Counted from the stretch's first letter, positions 6,185-14,469 are shown. The stretch is 16,557 nucleotides of DNA from an uncultured Ruminococcus sp. (GCA_905199285.1 CAJKFZ010000032.1:1-16557), one strand, 5' to 3'. Numbers and translations: made by a program. The notes: generated from the letters alone by a model not told the origin.

Positions 6185-8590
6185 TCATGCAGCAGAATCG
6201 GCTGGATCAAGAGAAGGAATAAGTTCAAGTTTAAATTTCTGTATAGTAAGAGCGTCTTCATTTGTTACGCCGCTGGTGCCGTTTTCATAAACGTCAGCGT
6301 TAAGCATACCCTGTTCTGTAATATGGCTCGCATCGGAACCTTCAAGACCATACTTATCGGGGTTGGAAAGTGACTGCATGATAAGAACAGCGTCGGACAT
6401 ATCTACTTTTTTGTCGCAGTTAGCGTCGCCGTAAAGAGTTTTGTTCTCTGTATATCCGGCGTCAACGCCTTTAACAGTGAAAACTACCTTAACGCTCTGA
6501 GTAATTACAGTATCGCCGGGAAGGTCTGCAACTTTTGAACCCCAGTCGTCACGGAGATAAATTCTTGTAACACCAGGATTATTTGCGCCTTCATAGTAAC
6601 GTGTATTGATGGCATTTTCGCTTGCAGTGTAATCAGTAAGCTGAACGCCGTCGATCCAGACCTCGTCAAGAGTAACGGCAAGGCTTGGAAGCGAATCTGT
6701 TGTGAAGTTTTCAACAGTTCCGGCAGGATTGATTACAACAGAAAGGAACTGAACGGTATCTGTACCGCCTTCTGTAAGAACCCATTCAACTGAATACTGA
6801 CCATCCTTTGTAATGGCAGCAGTGGTAGACTTATCATTAACATCGTCAATGCTCCAGCATGATTCAGCGCCGAGCATACCGGCGATATAAGCGTTTCCGT
6901 TAACACCTTCTGCTGAAGTAGTTGTAGTTGTTGTATCTCCGCCCTTTGTAGTAGTGGTCGTTGTAGTGGTGGTAGTAGTTGTTGTTGTCTGACCGGGATC
7001 GACAATTCCTTCGATATAAGCCTTGGAAACGGCAGGATATTCGCTTGAATTCATATTGAACCAGTTTCCGTCTGCATCGGCATATCCGGCATACATGATC
7101 TGGAACTGAACAGTATCTGTATCCACTTCCGGAGGAATTTCGATATAGCCGTAGTTAAGAACCTCTTCATAATTTGAATCGGTCTGGTTTACTTCAACAA
7201 CACCGTCTTCATTGATCGAAATATTGCAGTAAAGTCCGTTCTGAACCCACGAGCCTTTGCCGGAATTTGCATTTTTATCCCAGTAGCTGAGAGTGGCTGT
7301 TCCGCCTACTCTTGTTTTATCGCAGCTAAGGTCGATCTTAACCTTTGAGGAAGATCCTACGGTTATCTGATAAGAGCCTGCTACAGGATTTCCGGAGTTA
7401 TCTTTTGTTTGTTCAACAGTGGTTGAAACCCAGTCCATAGTTCCGGGATTATAGCCGCTGCCGGAAAGCTCGATAAACGATTTACCGATCTCTTCATCGA
7501 AGAAAGAGAGGTTCTTTCTGCTGAAATACTTATGTCCGCCGGAATCGCTGTCGTCCCAGAGATAGCCTGCCATACCGTTCATGCTGAGAGCAGTTCCGGC
7601 AACAGTTTTAACGAAATCTCTGATAGATTCCTGTTCCTTGCCCTCGTTTGTGAGAACACCGTATTCTCCGATGATTACAGGAATGCCTTTATCGACAAAA
7701 TTGGTTTTAAGCTTTGCGAAGTTGTTGGCAAGGTCTGTTTTTTCAGCGCTTGTTCCCCATGTAGTTGCTGGAAGAGTTCCGCCCCAGTTATCATTTTGCT
7801 TCATAACGCAGAACGTGGGAGGGGTATAATAATGAATGTCTACAGCGAGCATATCGTCATCGGGAACAATATAGCTTGCATTACAGGTTTTTGTAAGGTC
7901 GGCGTTGGCTCCTGCGAGGAGAAGCAGACGATCTTGGTTGTTTCCGCCTGTTGCACGAACCACGTCAACGAAGCTCTGATTGAACTTATTAAGAACGCTG
8001 TAATCGAAAGTAACCTCGTTCATATCCTCGAAAACAAGGTGATTGTCGTAGTCCTTGAAGTATGTAGCGATTTCTTTCCACATTGTGTTGAACTGATCGA
8101 GCGCAGCTTCGCCCTTGTTGAGCCAGAGAGAGCCGCCGCTTTCCCAATCCCAGTGCATATTGATAATTACATACATATCGTTTGCATAGCAGTAATCGAC
8201 AACTTCCTTGATACGTGCGAGGTATTTGTCGTTGATATCGAATGTAGATGAATTGGTATTTTCATACCATGTGATCGGGATTCTTACGCTGTTGAAGCCG
8301 TATTCATGAATCTTGTCGATCATTGCCTTAGTTGTTGTAACATTGCCGAAACCGGTTTCATTGTCAACATAGCCGTCGGGCTGAGTTTTATAGCTGGCGG
8401 TATTCCAGCTGTCGAATGTGTTGCCCAAGTTCCAGCCAAGCCCCATATCGTTTACGAGGTCGATAGCTGTCATGCTTCCGGCAGCGTCGGCAGAGCCTAA
8501 ACTGCCGCTGATACCGATGCTTGAAGCGCCGACTGTAAATGTTATAGCAGCCGCAGAGGCAGCGGACAGCGCTTTCTTGAAAATCTTCAT
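6185..8590 (-). CDS. Cellulosomal GH5 endoglucanase with dockerin
   Basis: The 801-residue protein is secreted: the signal peptide (about 1-37) ends in SADAAG. The GH5 catalytic domain spans about 40-380 with acid/base E192 in LVFEDMNEV and nucleophile E309 in IIGEYG; HWDWE (146-150) and the overall motifs suggest subfamily 4 (endoglucanase/xyloglucanase type), which is inference. Residues about 385-530 form a beta-rich module that could be a carbohydrate-binding module, followed by a linker of 14 Thr (535-548) and 6 Thr (553-558). A second beta-rich module (about 564-712) is unassigned. A dockerin (about 720-795) has two calcium loops, GDANCDKKVDMSDAVLI and the NADVYENGTSGVTNEDA region, for docking onto a scaffoldin cohesin. 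Ribosome site AAAGGAGT (8601-8608) supports ATG 8590. The gene has its own promoter and terminator. Confidence 0.92.
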   Translation of the reverse strand: MKIFKKALSAASAAAITFTVGASSIGISGSLGSADAAGSMTAIDLVNDMGLGWNLGNTFDSWNTASYKTQPDGYVDNETGFGNVTTTKAMIDKIHEYGFNSVRIPITWYENTNSSTFDINDKYLARIKEVVDYCYANDMYVIINMHWDWESGGSLWLNKGEAALDQFNTMWKEIATYFKDYDNHLVFEDMNEVTFDYSVLNKFNQSFVDVVRATGGNNQDRLLLLAGANADLTKTCNASYIVPDDDMLAVDIHYYTPPTFCVMKQNDNWGGTLPATTWGTSAEKTDLANNFAKLKTNFVDKGIPVIIGEYGVLTNEGKEQESIRDFVKTVAGTALSMNGMAGYLWDDSDSGGHKYFSRKNLSFFDEEIGKSFIELSGSGYNPGTMDWVSTTVEQTKDNSGNPVAGSYQITVGSSSKVKIDLSCDKTRVGGTATLSYWDKNANSGKGSWVQNGLYCNISINEDGVVEVNQTDSNYEEVLNYGYIEIPPEVDTDTVQFQIMYAGYADADGNWFNMNSSEYPAVSKAYIEGIVDPGQTTTTTTTTTTTTTTKGGDTTTTTTSAEGVNGNAYIAGMLGAESCWSIDDVNDKSTTAAITKDGQYSVEWVLTEGGTDTVQFLSVVINPAGTVENFTTDSLPSLAVTLDEVWIDGVQLTDYTASENAINTRYYEGANNPGVTRIYLRDDWGSKVADLPGDTVITQSVKVVFTVKGVDAGYTENKTLYGDANCDKKVDMSDAVLIMQSLSNPDKYGLEGSDASHITEQGMLNADVYENGTSGVTNEDALTIQKFKLELIPSLDPADSAA
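6947..6988 (-). repeat. Poly-threonine linker repeat in the GH5 gene
   Basis: Fourteen consecutive ACN codons encode T535-T548; a further six ACN codons lie at 6917-6934. The third codon positions are mixed (A, T, C, G), so this is not a pure microsatellite and slippage should be limited. Confidence 0.9.
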
Positions 8591-8625
8591 AGATAATCAA
8601 ACTCCTTTATAAATTTATTACTTTA

Positions 8626-8654
8626 AATTTATCATAAAAAAATGGAAATGTCAA
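8626..8654 (-). promoter_or_regulatory. GH5 cellulase promoter with AT-rich dyad
   Basis: On the minus strand TTGACA (8649-8654) and TAAATT (8626-8631) are separated by 17 bp. An 8-bp inverted repeat (8609-8616 with 8625-8632) overlaps the -10 and ends just upstream of the ribosome site, so it could be an operator or simply AT-rich leader. Confidence 0.65.
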
Positions 8655-8716
8655 TATTAAACGTAAAATTTATACTTTCAAGAAAATATTTTGTTAATAA
8701 CTCACATTTCAAAGCA

Positions 8717-8746
8717 AAAAGATTCAGCTAAATTGCTGAATCTTTT
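8717..8746 (-). terminator. Terminator of the tetR gene
   Basis: A 12-bp perfect stem (8717-8728 with 8735-8746, loop TAAATT) begins 5 bases past the tetR stop codon. Its arms end in A and T runs, so it can terminate on both strands. Confidence 0.85.
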
Positions 8747-8750
8747 TTTG

Positions 8751-9359
8751 TTAAACGGATTTTTTCTGTTGGTTGATGATAAGTCTTACCGTTTCAAAAA
8801 GATAGGGTTTAAGCTCGGAAATATCGCAGGGTTCGCTGTAGAGGATAGCAGAGTAGCAGGTTGACGAAACAAGCTCGACTATCATAAACAGCATTATTTC
8901 CGGATTTTTGAATTCATACGGAGCTTCGCTGAGCATAGAGTTGTAAACGTCCGAAAAATTAACGTCATCGTCCAGCGTTGGCGAGGTCAGAGCCGATTTA
9001 AAAATTCCCCAGCTCAGATTTTTTGAAATAAAGGTGAGAAGAGATTGATTTTCGTTGAGCTGATTTATTATATTATCAATTATGAAAATGATCTTTTCTT
9101 CAAAATCAAGGGCTTCGCCGTTTTTTTCAAGCTCATCGGCAGCATTGCGGAAAAGCTGACTTGATTTATGTGAGATAAGCTTATTGCGGATATCGTATTT
9201 ATCTTTGAAATAGAGGTAAAACGTTCCTTTGGCGACTCCGGCTTTGTTTACGATATCCGAGATAGAGGTTTTGCTGAAGCCTTTTGTTGTAAACGATTCA
9301 AAGGCAGTTTTAAGAAGAGAATTTTCCTTTTGTTTTTTATTGGAATCAACCTTTCCCAT
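8751..9359 (-). CDS. TetR/AcrR-family transcriptional repressor
   Basis: The 202-residue protein has a typical TetR N-terminal DNA-binding domain: helix-turn-helix at about 32-51 (SISDIVNKAGVAKGTFYLYF), followed by a variable helical ligand-binding and dimerisation domain. It is divergent from the MMPL transporter, and the shared 313-bp region holds four copies of one palindrome. The natural inference is that it represses the transporter operon, and perhaps itself, until a substrate or envelope-active compound binds. AAGGAGCG upstream of ATG 9359 is the ribosome site. The ligand cannot be predicted from the sequence. Confidence 0.88.
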   Translation of the reverse strand: MGKVDSNKKQKENSLLKTAFESFTTKGFSKTSISDIVNKAGVAKGTFYLYFKDKYDIRNKLISHKSSQLFRNAADELEKNGEALDFEEKIIFIIDNIINQLNENQSLLTFISKNLSWGIFKSALTSPTLDDDVNFSDVYNSMLSEAPYEFKNPEIMLFMIVELVSSTCYSAILYSEPCDISELKPYLFETVRLIINQQKKSV

Positions 9360-9406
9360 TTTTATACGCTCCTTAAAATTTAATTTGACAAATAACTGCT
9401 CATTCC

Positions 9407-9436
9407 ATTATAATCCAAATCGACAGGAATTGTCAA
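9407..9436 (-). promoter_or_regulatory. tetR promoter
   Basis: On the minus strand TTGACA (9431-9436) and TATAAT (9407-9412) are both perfect, with an 18-bp spacer. Operator 1 lies 12 bp upstream of this -35. Confidence 0.8.
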
Positions 9437-9447
9437 GTCGGATAAAT

Positions 9448-9460
9448 TGACTAATAGTCA
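9448..9460. promoter_or_regulatory. TetR operator 1
   Basis: TGACTAATAGTCA is a perfect 13-bp palindrome. It lies 12 bp upstream of the tetR -35. Confidence 0.75.
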
Positions 9461-9501
9461 TTAATTGGAATGAGCATTTTTGTGCAGACGGACGAAATTT
9501 A

Positions 9502-9514
9502 TGACTTTAGGTCA
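9502..9514. promoter_or_regulatory. TetR operator 2
   Basis: TGACTTTAGGTCA shares the TGACYNNNRGTCA pattern. It lies upstream of the mmpL -35; its centre is 54 bp from operator 1 and 32 bp from operator 3. Confidence 0.7.
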
Positions 9515-9532
9515 TTTTTTCTTCAAAACATA

Positions 9533-9561
9533 TTGACTAACGGTCATTTTTATAATATACT
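9533..9561 (+). promoter_or_regulatory. mmpL operon promoter
   Basis: TTGACT (9533-9538) and TATACT (9556-9561) are spaced 17 bp apart, with an expected start near 9568. A better-looking TATAAT at 9551-9556 would leave only 12 bp and is less likely to be the -10. Confidence 0.65.
9534..9546. promoter_or_regulatory. TetR operator 3, overlapping the mmpL -35
   Basis: TGACTAACGGTCA overlaps the -35 hexamer of the mmpL promoter (9533-9538). Occupancy here would block RNA polymerase directly. Confidence 0.75.
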
Positions 9562-9576
9562 ATCGATAGAGACAAA

Positions 9577-9589
9577 TGACCTGCGGTCA
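9577..9589. promoter_or_regulatory. TetR operator 4, just after the predicted mmpL start
   Basis: TGACCTGCGGTCA has complementary 5-base half-sites and lies about 10-20 bp past the predicted start, a position that suits a roadblock. Its centre is 43 bp from operator 3. Confidence 0.75.
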
Positions 9590-9615
9590 GTTGTTGATTC
9601 CTAATCTCCATAAAA

Positions 9616-9647
9616 GGTACGCCGGTTCAACGTTTTCCCGGCGTACC
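9616..9647 (+). promoter_or_regulatory. Stable hairpin in the mmpL leader
   Basis: A perfect 10-bp GC-rich stem (9616-9625 with 9638-9647) with a 12-nt loop lies in the 5' untranslated region, 25 bases before the ATG. No T run follows on the plus strand, so it is not a classical attenuator. It may stabilise the mRNA. On the minus strand a short TTTT follows, so a weak terminator in that direction is possible. Confidence 0.6.
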
Positions 9648-9672
9648 AAATTAAAACGAAAGGAACGATTTT

Positions 9673-11781
9673 ATGCTTAAATTCGGAGAATGGATCGCAA
9701 AGCACAGGATTCTGATCCTTATTATCGGCGTTTTTCTGATGATACCATGTGCAATAGGATTCATTAACACAAGAGTAAATTACGATATTCTTGCATATCT
9801 GCCCAAGGATATCGCCACTATGGAGGGGCAGGATATTCTTATCGACAAGTTCGGTCAGGGCGGATTTTCTTTCGTTATGGTCGAGGGAATGAGCGATAAG
9901 GATGTTGCGGAAACTGCCGATAAAATTGCGGAAGTGGACCACGTTTCAAATGTTGTCTGCTATCAGTCGATGATAGGTCTTGATATTCCAAAAGAGGTTC
10001 TTCCGGACAACATCTACGATTTCTTCAATAAAGACGATACAACCATGATGGCTGTTTTCTTCGATGATACGACCTCAGCCGACGGAACTCTGGATGCTAT
10101 TGAAGAAATGAGAGACATAACCTCTGAACAATGCTTCATAAGCGGTATGTCGGCAATCACGCTCGATATGAAAAAGCTTTCGCAGAGCGAGACGATCATA
10201 TATGCGATTATAGCGGTTATTCTTACAAGTATCGTTCTTATGATAGCTATGGATTCTTTCCTGATCCCTGTTTTCTTCATGCTCAGTATCGGAGTTGCTA
10301 TTGTATGGAATCTTGGAACAAACTTCGTACTCGGCGAGATATCGTTTTTAACTCAGTCTCTTGCGCTTGTTTTACAGCTTGGCGTTACGATGGACTACTC
10401 AATTTTCCTCTGGCACAGCTATAAGGAACAGCTCCAGCACTATCCTGATAACAAGCAGGAGGCTATGGCTCACGCTATTGCAAATACGATAACATCCGTT
10501 GTTAGCAGCTCGTTTACTACGGTTGCCGGATTCCTTGCAATGTGCTTCATGAGCTTCACTCTCGGACTCGACCTCGGAATAGTAATGGCAAAGGGAGTTG
10601 TCTGCGGAGTAATTGCTTGCGTAACAGTTCTTCCGGCAATGATACTTATTTTTGAAAAGGCTATCTCAAAAACTTCTCACAGAGATTTTCTTCCTTCCTT
10701 CAAAAGAACGTCATCGTTTATTATAAAGCACTGCGGACTTTTCCTTACGGCGGCTGTAGTTCTTCTTATCCCGGCAGTGTATGGCAATAATAATTACGAT
10801 GTTTATTATAAGCTTGACAGCACTCTTCCCGCTGATCTCGACAGCATGATCGCAAATTCAAAGCTTGAAGAAGAATTTGGCATGAACAGCACTCATATTC
10901 TTCTTGCCGATTCTTCCCTTGACGCAAAGCAAGCAGACCGTATGATAAGCGAAATTGAAAATACTGACGGAGTTCAGATGGCTCTTGGATTCAATTCACT
11001 GGTAGGACCTGCGATCCCTGAAGAAATTATTCCCGATTCCGTCAAGGAAATTCTGAAAAACGATGAATGGCAGCTTATGCTTATCGGTTCGGAATATAAG
11101 GTTGCTTCCGACGAGGTAAACACTCAGATAAATCAGATAAACGATATCATTGAAAAATATGACAGCAAGGCAATGCTTATCGGAGAAGCTCCGGCAACGA
11201 AAGATCTTATTGAAATAACCGACAAGGATTTCAAGGTTGTAAGCATACTTTCAATAGCGGTAATTTTCCTTATCATTGCAATAACTTTCAGGTCTATAAC
11301 GCTTCCGATAATTCTTGTTTCGGTTATCGAGCTGGCTATCATGATAAATCTCGGAATAGCGTTCTTCAGTGGAACGGAACTTCCGTTTATCGCTTCTGTG
11401 GTTATCGGAACGATACAGCTTGGAGCAACTGTCGATTACGCTATTCTTATGACGACAAGATACAAGACCGAGCGAAGCAGCGGAAAGGATAAAAAAGAAT
11501 CCGTTCATATCGCTTTAAGCACGTCTATCAAGTCTGTAATAACATCTGCTCTCGGATTTTTTGCGGCAACTATCGGCGTTGCAGTTTACTCGGATATCGG
11601 GCTTATTTCGTCGCTTTGTATGCTTCTTGCAAGAGGAGCTATAATCTCGATGGTGATCGTTATCGGCGTTCTTCCGTCAATGTTTATGGTGTTTGACAAA
11701 ATCATCTGCAAAACGAGTGCAGGATTTCTTCCAAAGAAAAATAAAGCTAACTTAAATAAACAAACCGTTGAAATCAATTAA
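9673..11781 (+). CDS. MMPL-family RND transporter
   Basis: The 702-residue membrane protein has the two-fold RND/MMPL layout: one TM (about 11-30), an extracytoplasmic domain (about 31-170), five TMs (about 172-330), then the same arrangement repeated (TM at about 350-370, external domain 371-520, five TMs 521-675). The intramembrane Asp-Tyr pairs expected for proton relay are D241-Y242 (GVTMDYSIFL) and D588-Y589 (GATVDYAILM). Family members export lipids, peptides or drugs by proton motive force. Ribosome site AAAGGAA precedes ATG 9673. The next gene starts 15 bp after the stop, so the two are co-transcribed. The divergent TetR gene and four operator sites indicate ligand-induced expression. 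The substrate is unknown. Confidence 0.9.
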   Translation: MLKFGEWIAKHRILILIIGVFLMIPCAIGFINTRVNYDILAYLPKDIATMEGQDILIDKFGQGGFSFVMVEGMSDKDVAETADKIAEVDHVSNVVCYQSMIGLDIPKEVLPDNIYDFFNKDDTTMMAVFFDDTTSADGTLDAIEEMRDITSEQCFISGMSAITLDMKKLSQSETIIYAIIAVILTSIVLMIAMDSFLIPVFFMLSIGVAIVWNLGTNFVLGEISFLTQSLALVLQLGVTMDYSIFLWHSYKEQLQHYPDNKQEAMAHAIANTITSVVSSSFTTVAGFLAMCFMSFTLGLDLGIVMAKGVVCGVIACVTVLPAMILIFEKAISKTSHRDFLPSFKRTSSFIIKHCGLFLTAAVVLLIPAVYGNNNYDVYYKLDSTLPADLDSMIANSKLEEEFGMNSTHILLADSSLDAKQADRMISEIENTDGVQMALGFNSLVGPAIPEEIIPDSVKEILKNDEWQLMLIGSEYKVASDEVNTQINQINDIIEKYDSKAMLIGEAPATKDLIEITDKDFKVVSILSIAVIFLIIAITFRSITLPIILVSVIELAIMINLGIAFFSGTELPFIASVVIGTIQLGATVDYAILMTTRYKTERSSGKDKKESVHIALSTSIKSVITSALGFFAATIGVAVYSDIGLISSLCMLLARGAIISMVIVIGVLPSMFMVFDKIICKTSAGFLPKKNKANLNKQTVEIN

Positions 11782-11796
11782 AGGAGAGATAATTTT

Positions 11797-14439
11797 ATGA
11801 ATACGAATAATTTCAGAAAAATCGCAGCCGGAGTTATTGCCGTTGCAATTTCTGCCGGAGCAACAGGCTCTATAGCGTATGCAAAAAATAACGAGAAAAC
11901 AGACTCCGCTCCTGAAAATTCAGAAAAGAAGAATACGGAAACTGCTGAAATGGCAAGAAGTTCTTCCGGAAACTCCGCTTATAAGGACGAGACTGTTTAT
12001 GTTCTCTGCAACAATAATTCTTCTATCAAAAATATATTGGTAAGCGACTGGCTTAAAAATACTCCTGCGCTTGATTCGATAAGCGATATTTCCTCTTTAA
12101 GCGATATTGTGAATGTTAAGGGAGATGAGAGCTTCACGGTGAACGGTGAGGAGCTTAACTGGTCTGCGGACGGAAGTGATATTTACTATAAGGGCAACTC
12201 CGACAAACAGCTTCCTGTTGACGTTACTATGACTTATTTCCTTGACGGAAAAGAGGTTTCACCGGAGAGCATTGTCGGCAAAAGCGGTCATCTCGTCATT
12301 CGCTGGACATATAAGAACAATCAGAAGTCGGTTCAGCTCGTAAACGGAAAAGAAAAGGAGATAAATGTGCCTTTCCTTGCGGCAAGTGCGGCTGTTTTCG
12401 ATACCGATAAATTTGTGAACGTTGAGGCAGAAAACGGAAAGGTCATCTCAGACGGCGAAAGGCTTATCGTTGTCGGAATCGCTTTCCCGGGACTCGCCGA
12501 CAGCCTCGGTCTTGACGAGATAGAGGGATTTGATGTCAGTCTGCCGGAAACATTTGAGATATCTGCAGATGTTACCAATTTTGAAATGGGTTCGTCCGTA
12601 ACTGCTATTTCTAATGAAGCTTTTGCAGATCTTGAACTGGATGATACATCCGATTTGGATGAACTTAAAGATAAGCTTAAAGAATTAAGTGATGGCGCAG
12701 AGCAGCTCTGCGACGGAACTGCGGCTCTTTATGACGGAATAAAACAGCTTTCCGACAAGTCCGGAGATCTCACGGACGGCATTGATAAGCTTGCCTCCGG
12801 TTCTCTTCAATTGAAAAACGGAGCAGACGAACTCAATTCAGGCTCGAAAGCTCTTGCCGGCGGAGCAAAAACGCTCTCCGATTCTACAGGCACTTTTGCT
12901 TCCGGACTGAAAACGGCGAAGGACGGTTCTTCCGCAATAGCAGGCGGTATCGAACAGGTAAGCTCCGGTTCGTCCGAGCTTAATGCAGGACTTCAATCTG
13001 CAAGCGCCGGAGCAGAAGCTCTCAGCAGCGGACTCAGCGACGCTAAAATGGGTTCGGACGCTCTCGTTGCCGGATTTACACAGGTAGACGACGGCGCTTC
13101 GGCTCTTAAAAGCGGAGCTTCTCAGCTTACCGGAGGTATGGATTCCCTTACAGCAGGAAGTTCACAGGTGAAAAACGGTTCGTCCGAGCTTGCAAGCGGA
13201 GCAAAGGCTCTCAGTGACGGCGCTTATGCGTTAAGCGGTTCGGCAAACCAGATATCGGCAGGAATTTCGGAAGTAAGAACCGGAGCAGATTCCCTTTCAG
13301 CTGGTATTTCAACTGCCAAAACCGGAGCAGATTCGCTCGCTGCCGGAGCTTCTGACCTTTCAGAGGGCGCAGCAGCTCTGTCCGGCGGACTCAGCACGGC
13401 AGGAACTTCTCTTAATGCGACTATTTCAGCCAACGAACAGGCTCTTGCCGCTTTGCAGGGATTATATGAACAGAATCCGTCTGACGAGATAGCCGTGGCT
13501 ATAGGAACTCTCCAGCAGACAATAGAAGCTCAGAAGCAGATTGCAGCTTCAATGAGCGAGGGAGGCTCTCTTTACAGCGGTGCGGCAACGATACAGACCG
13601 GTTCACAGCAGTTAAACGGTGGACTTGAAGAGCTTTCAGCAGGTCTTACAACGGCTCAGAACAGCTCTGCGGCGCTCAGTCAGGGACTTGAATCTCTCGA
13701 TAACGGCGGAAAGGCTCTTGCAGCCGGAGCGTCACAGCTTTCAGGTTCGTCCGCACAGCTTTCACAGGGCGCAGGAACGCTCTCTCAGGGTGCGGCAACG
13801 CTTGATTCGGGTATAGGGACTCTTGCAAACGGCAGTACAGGTCTTATCGGCGGTCTTGATTCGCTCTCAGCAGGACTTGATCAGCTTTCCGGCGGAGCAT
13901 ATGAACTTAACAGCGGAATCACTCGTCTTGCTGACGGAGCGGTAGACCTTAATAACGGTCTATTCAGACTTTCAGACGGTGCGGCAGCTCTTGAAAGCGG
14001 TCTCGGAGAGCTTGGCAATGGCGCATTGACGCTCGACGGCGGTCTTGCTCAGCTTTATAACGGCAGCTCACAGCTCAACAGCGGTGCAAATACGCTCTAT
14101 CAGTCAATTCTCAAGCTTGGAAGCGGAACTTCATCACTTTCTTCCGGAGCATCAGAACTCAATTCGGGAATCCTTACACTGCAAAACGGCAGCAAGGCTC
14201 TTATCGATGGCGTATCACAGCTTAAAGACGGTGCAAAGGAGCTTAACGACGGCATGATAAAGTTCAACGATGAGGGAATTGCGGTTCTTACCGGAGCAAT
14301 AAACGATAATCTTCCGAACATCATCGAAAATTTCAAGGCTGTGCAGAATGCGGCAAAGGAATATAACAGCTATTCCGGCATTTCCGAGAATATGGATGGA
14401 AACGTAAAATTCATTTATATGTTTGACGGTACAAAATAA
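11797..14439 (+). CDS. Secreted xxxLxxG heptad-repeat protein, partner of the MMPL transporter
   Basis: The 880-residue protein begins with a signal sequence (about 1-29, possible cleavage after AYA). Residues about 60-285 form a folded domain with motifs such as VYVLCNNN, LVSDWLKN and GHLVIRW. Residues about 297-540 and 590-820 are tandem heptads of the form xxxLxxG, more than sixty in total, as in the extracytoplasmic part of YhgE/Pip-type proteins. Between the two blocks, residues about 541-589 form a helical insert of unrelated composition. The C-terminus (821-880) has no hydrophobic segment and no LPxTG signal, whereas YhgE/Pip proteins carry C-terminal membrane helices. AAAGGAGAG precedes ATG 11797, 15 bp after the transporter stop. 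The likely role, from the operon, is an extracellular partner or conduit for the transporter; this is inference. Two nearby heptad pairs share TGADSL 42 bp apart, a sign of recent duplication. Confidence 0.8.
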   Translation: MNTNNFRKIAAGVIAVAISAGATGSIAYAKNNEKTDSAPENSEKKNTETAEMARSSSGNSAYKDETVYVLCNNNSSIKNILVSDWLKNTPALDSISDISSLSDIVNVKGDESFTVNGEELNWSADGSDIYYKGNSDKQLPVDVTMTYFLDGKEVSPESIVGKSGHLVIRWTYKNNQKSVQLVNGKEKEINVPFLAASAAVFDTDKFVNVEAENGKVISDGERLIVVGIAFPGLADSLGLDEIEGFDVSLPETFEISADVTNFEMGSSVTAISNEAFADLELDDTSDLDELKDKLKELSDGAEQLCDGTAALYDGIKQLSDKSGDLTDGIDKLASGSLQLKNGADELNSGSKALAGGAKTLSDSTGTFASGLKTAKDGSSAIAGGIEQVSSGSSELNAGLQSASAGAEALSSGLSDAKMGSDALVAGFTQVDDGASALKSGASQLTGGMDSLTAGSSQVKNGSSELASGAKALSDGAYALSGSANQISAGISEVRTGADSLSAGISTAKTGADSLAAGASDLSEGAAALSGGLSTAGTSLNATISANEQALAALQGLYEQNPSDEIAVAIGTLQQTIEAQKQIAASMSEGGSLYSGAATIQTGSQQLNGGLEELSAGLTTAQNSSAALSQGLESLDNGGKALAAGASQLSGSSAQLSQGAGTLSQGAATLDSGIGTLANGSTGLIGGLDSLSAGLDQLSGGAYELNSGITRLADGAVDLNNGLFRLSDGAAALESGLGELGNGALTLDGGLAQLYNGSSQLNSGANTLYQSILKLGSGTSSLSSGASELNSGILTLQNGSKALIDGVSQLKDGAKELNDGMIKFNDEGIAVLTGAINDNLPNIIENFKAVQNAAKEYNSYSGISENMDGNVKFIYMFDGTK

Positions 14440-14469
14440 ATGGGATTTCGGTTGGTAATGCCGTTAACT

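Larger units (their letters stand above)
9397..9476. promoter_or_regulatory. 11-bp inverted repeat around the tetR promoter
   Basis: TGCTCATTCCA (9397-9407) is exactly inverted at 9466-9476, 58 bp away. The left arm covers the tetR start region and touches its -10; the right arm lies beyond operator 1. Its sequence is unrelated to the TGAC palindromes, so it may be a site for a second regulator or a looping element. Confidence 0.4.

Noticed and set aside
7532..8251. Open frame of 239 codons on the plus strand
   Set aside because: It is antisense to the GH5 catalytic domain, whose motifs are intact. It has no ribosome site and an improbable composition.
9551..9556. TATAAT as the mmpL -10
   Set aside because: It leaves only 12 bp to the TTGACT -35; the overlapping TATACT at 9556-9561 gives 17 bp.
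9601..9942. Minus-strand open frame of 113 codons
   Set aside because: It overlaps the transporter start, its leader hairpin and its ribosome site, and has no recognisable features.
13619..13816. Plus-strand frames inside the heptad gene
   Set aside because: These are frame shadows produced by the repetitive coding sequence; the heptad frame is continuous.
12660..14260. Heptad-encoding region as a DNA tandem repeat or CRISPR-like array
   Set aside because: The repeat is at protein level with diverged codons; no constant repeat-spacer pattern exists.
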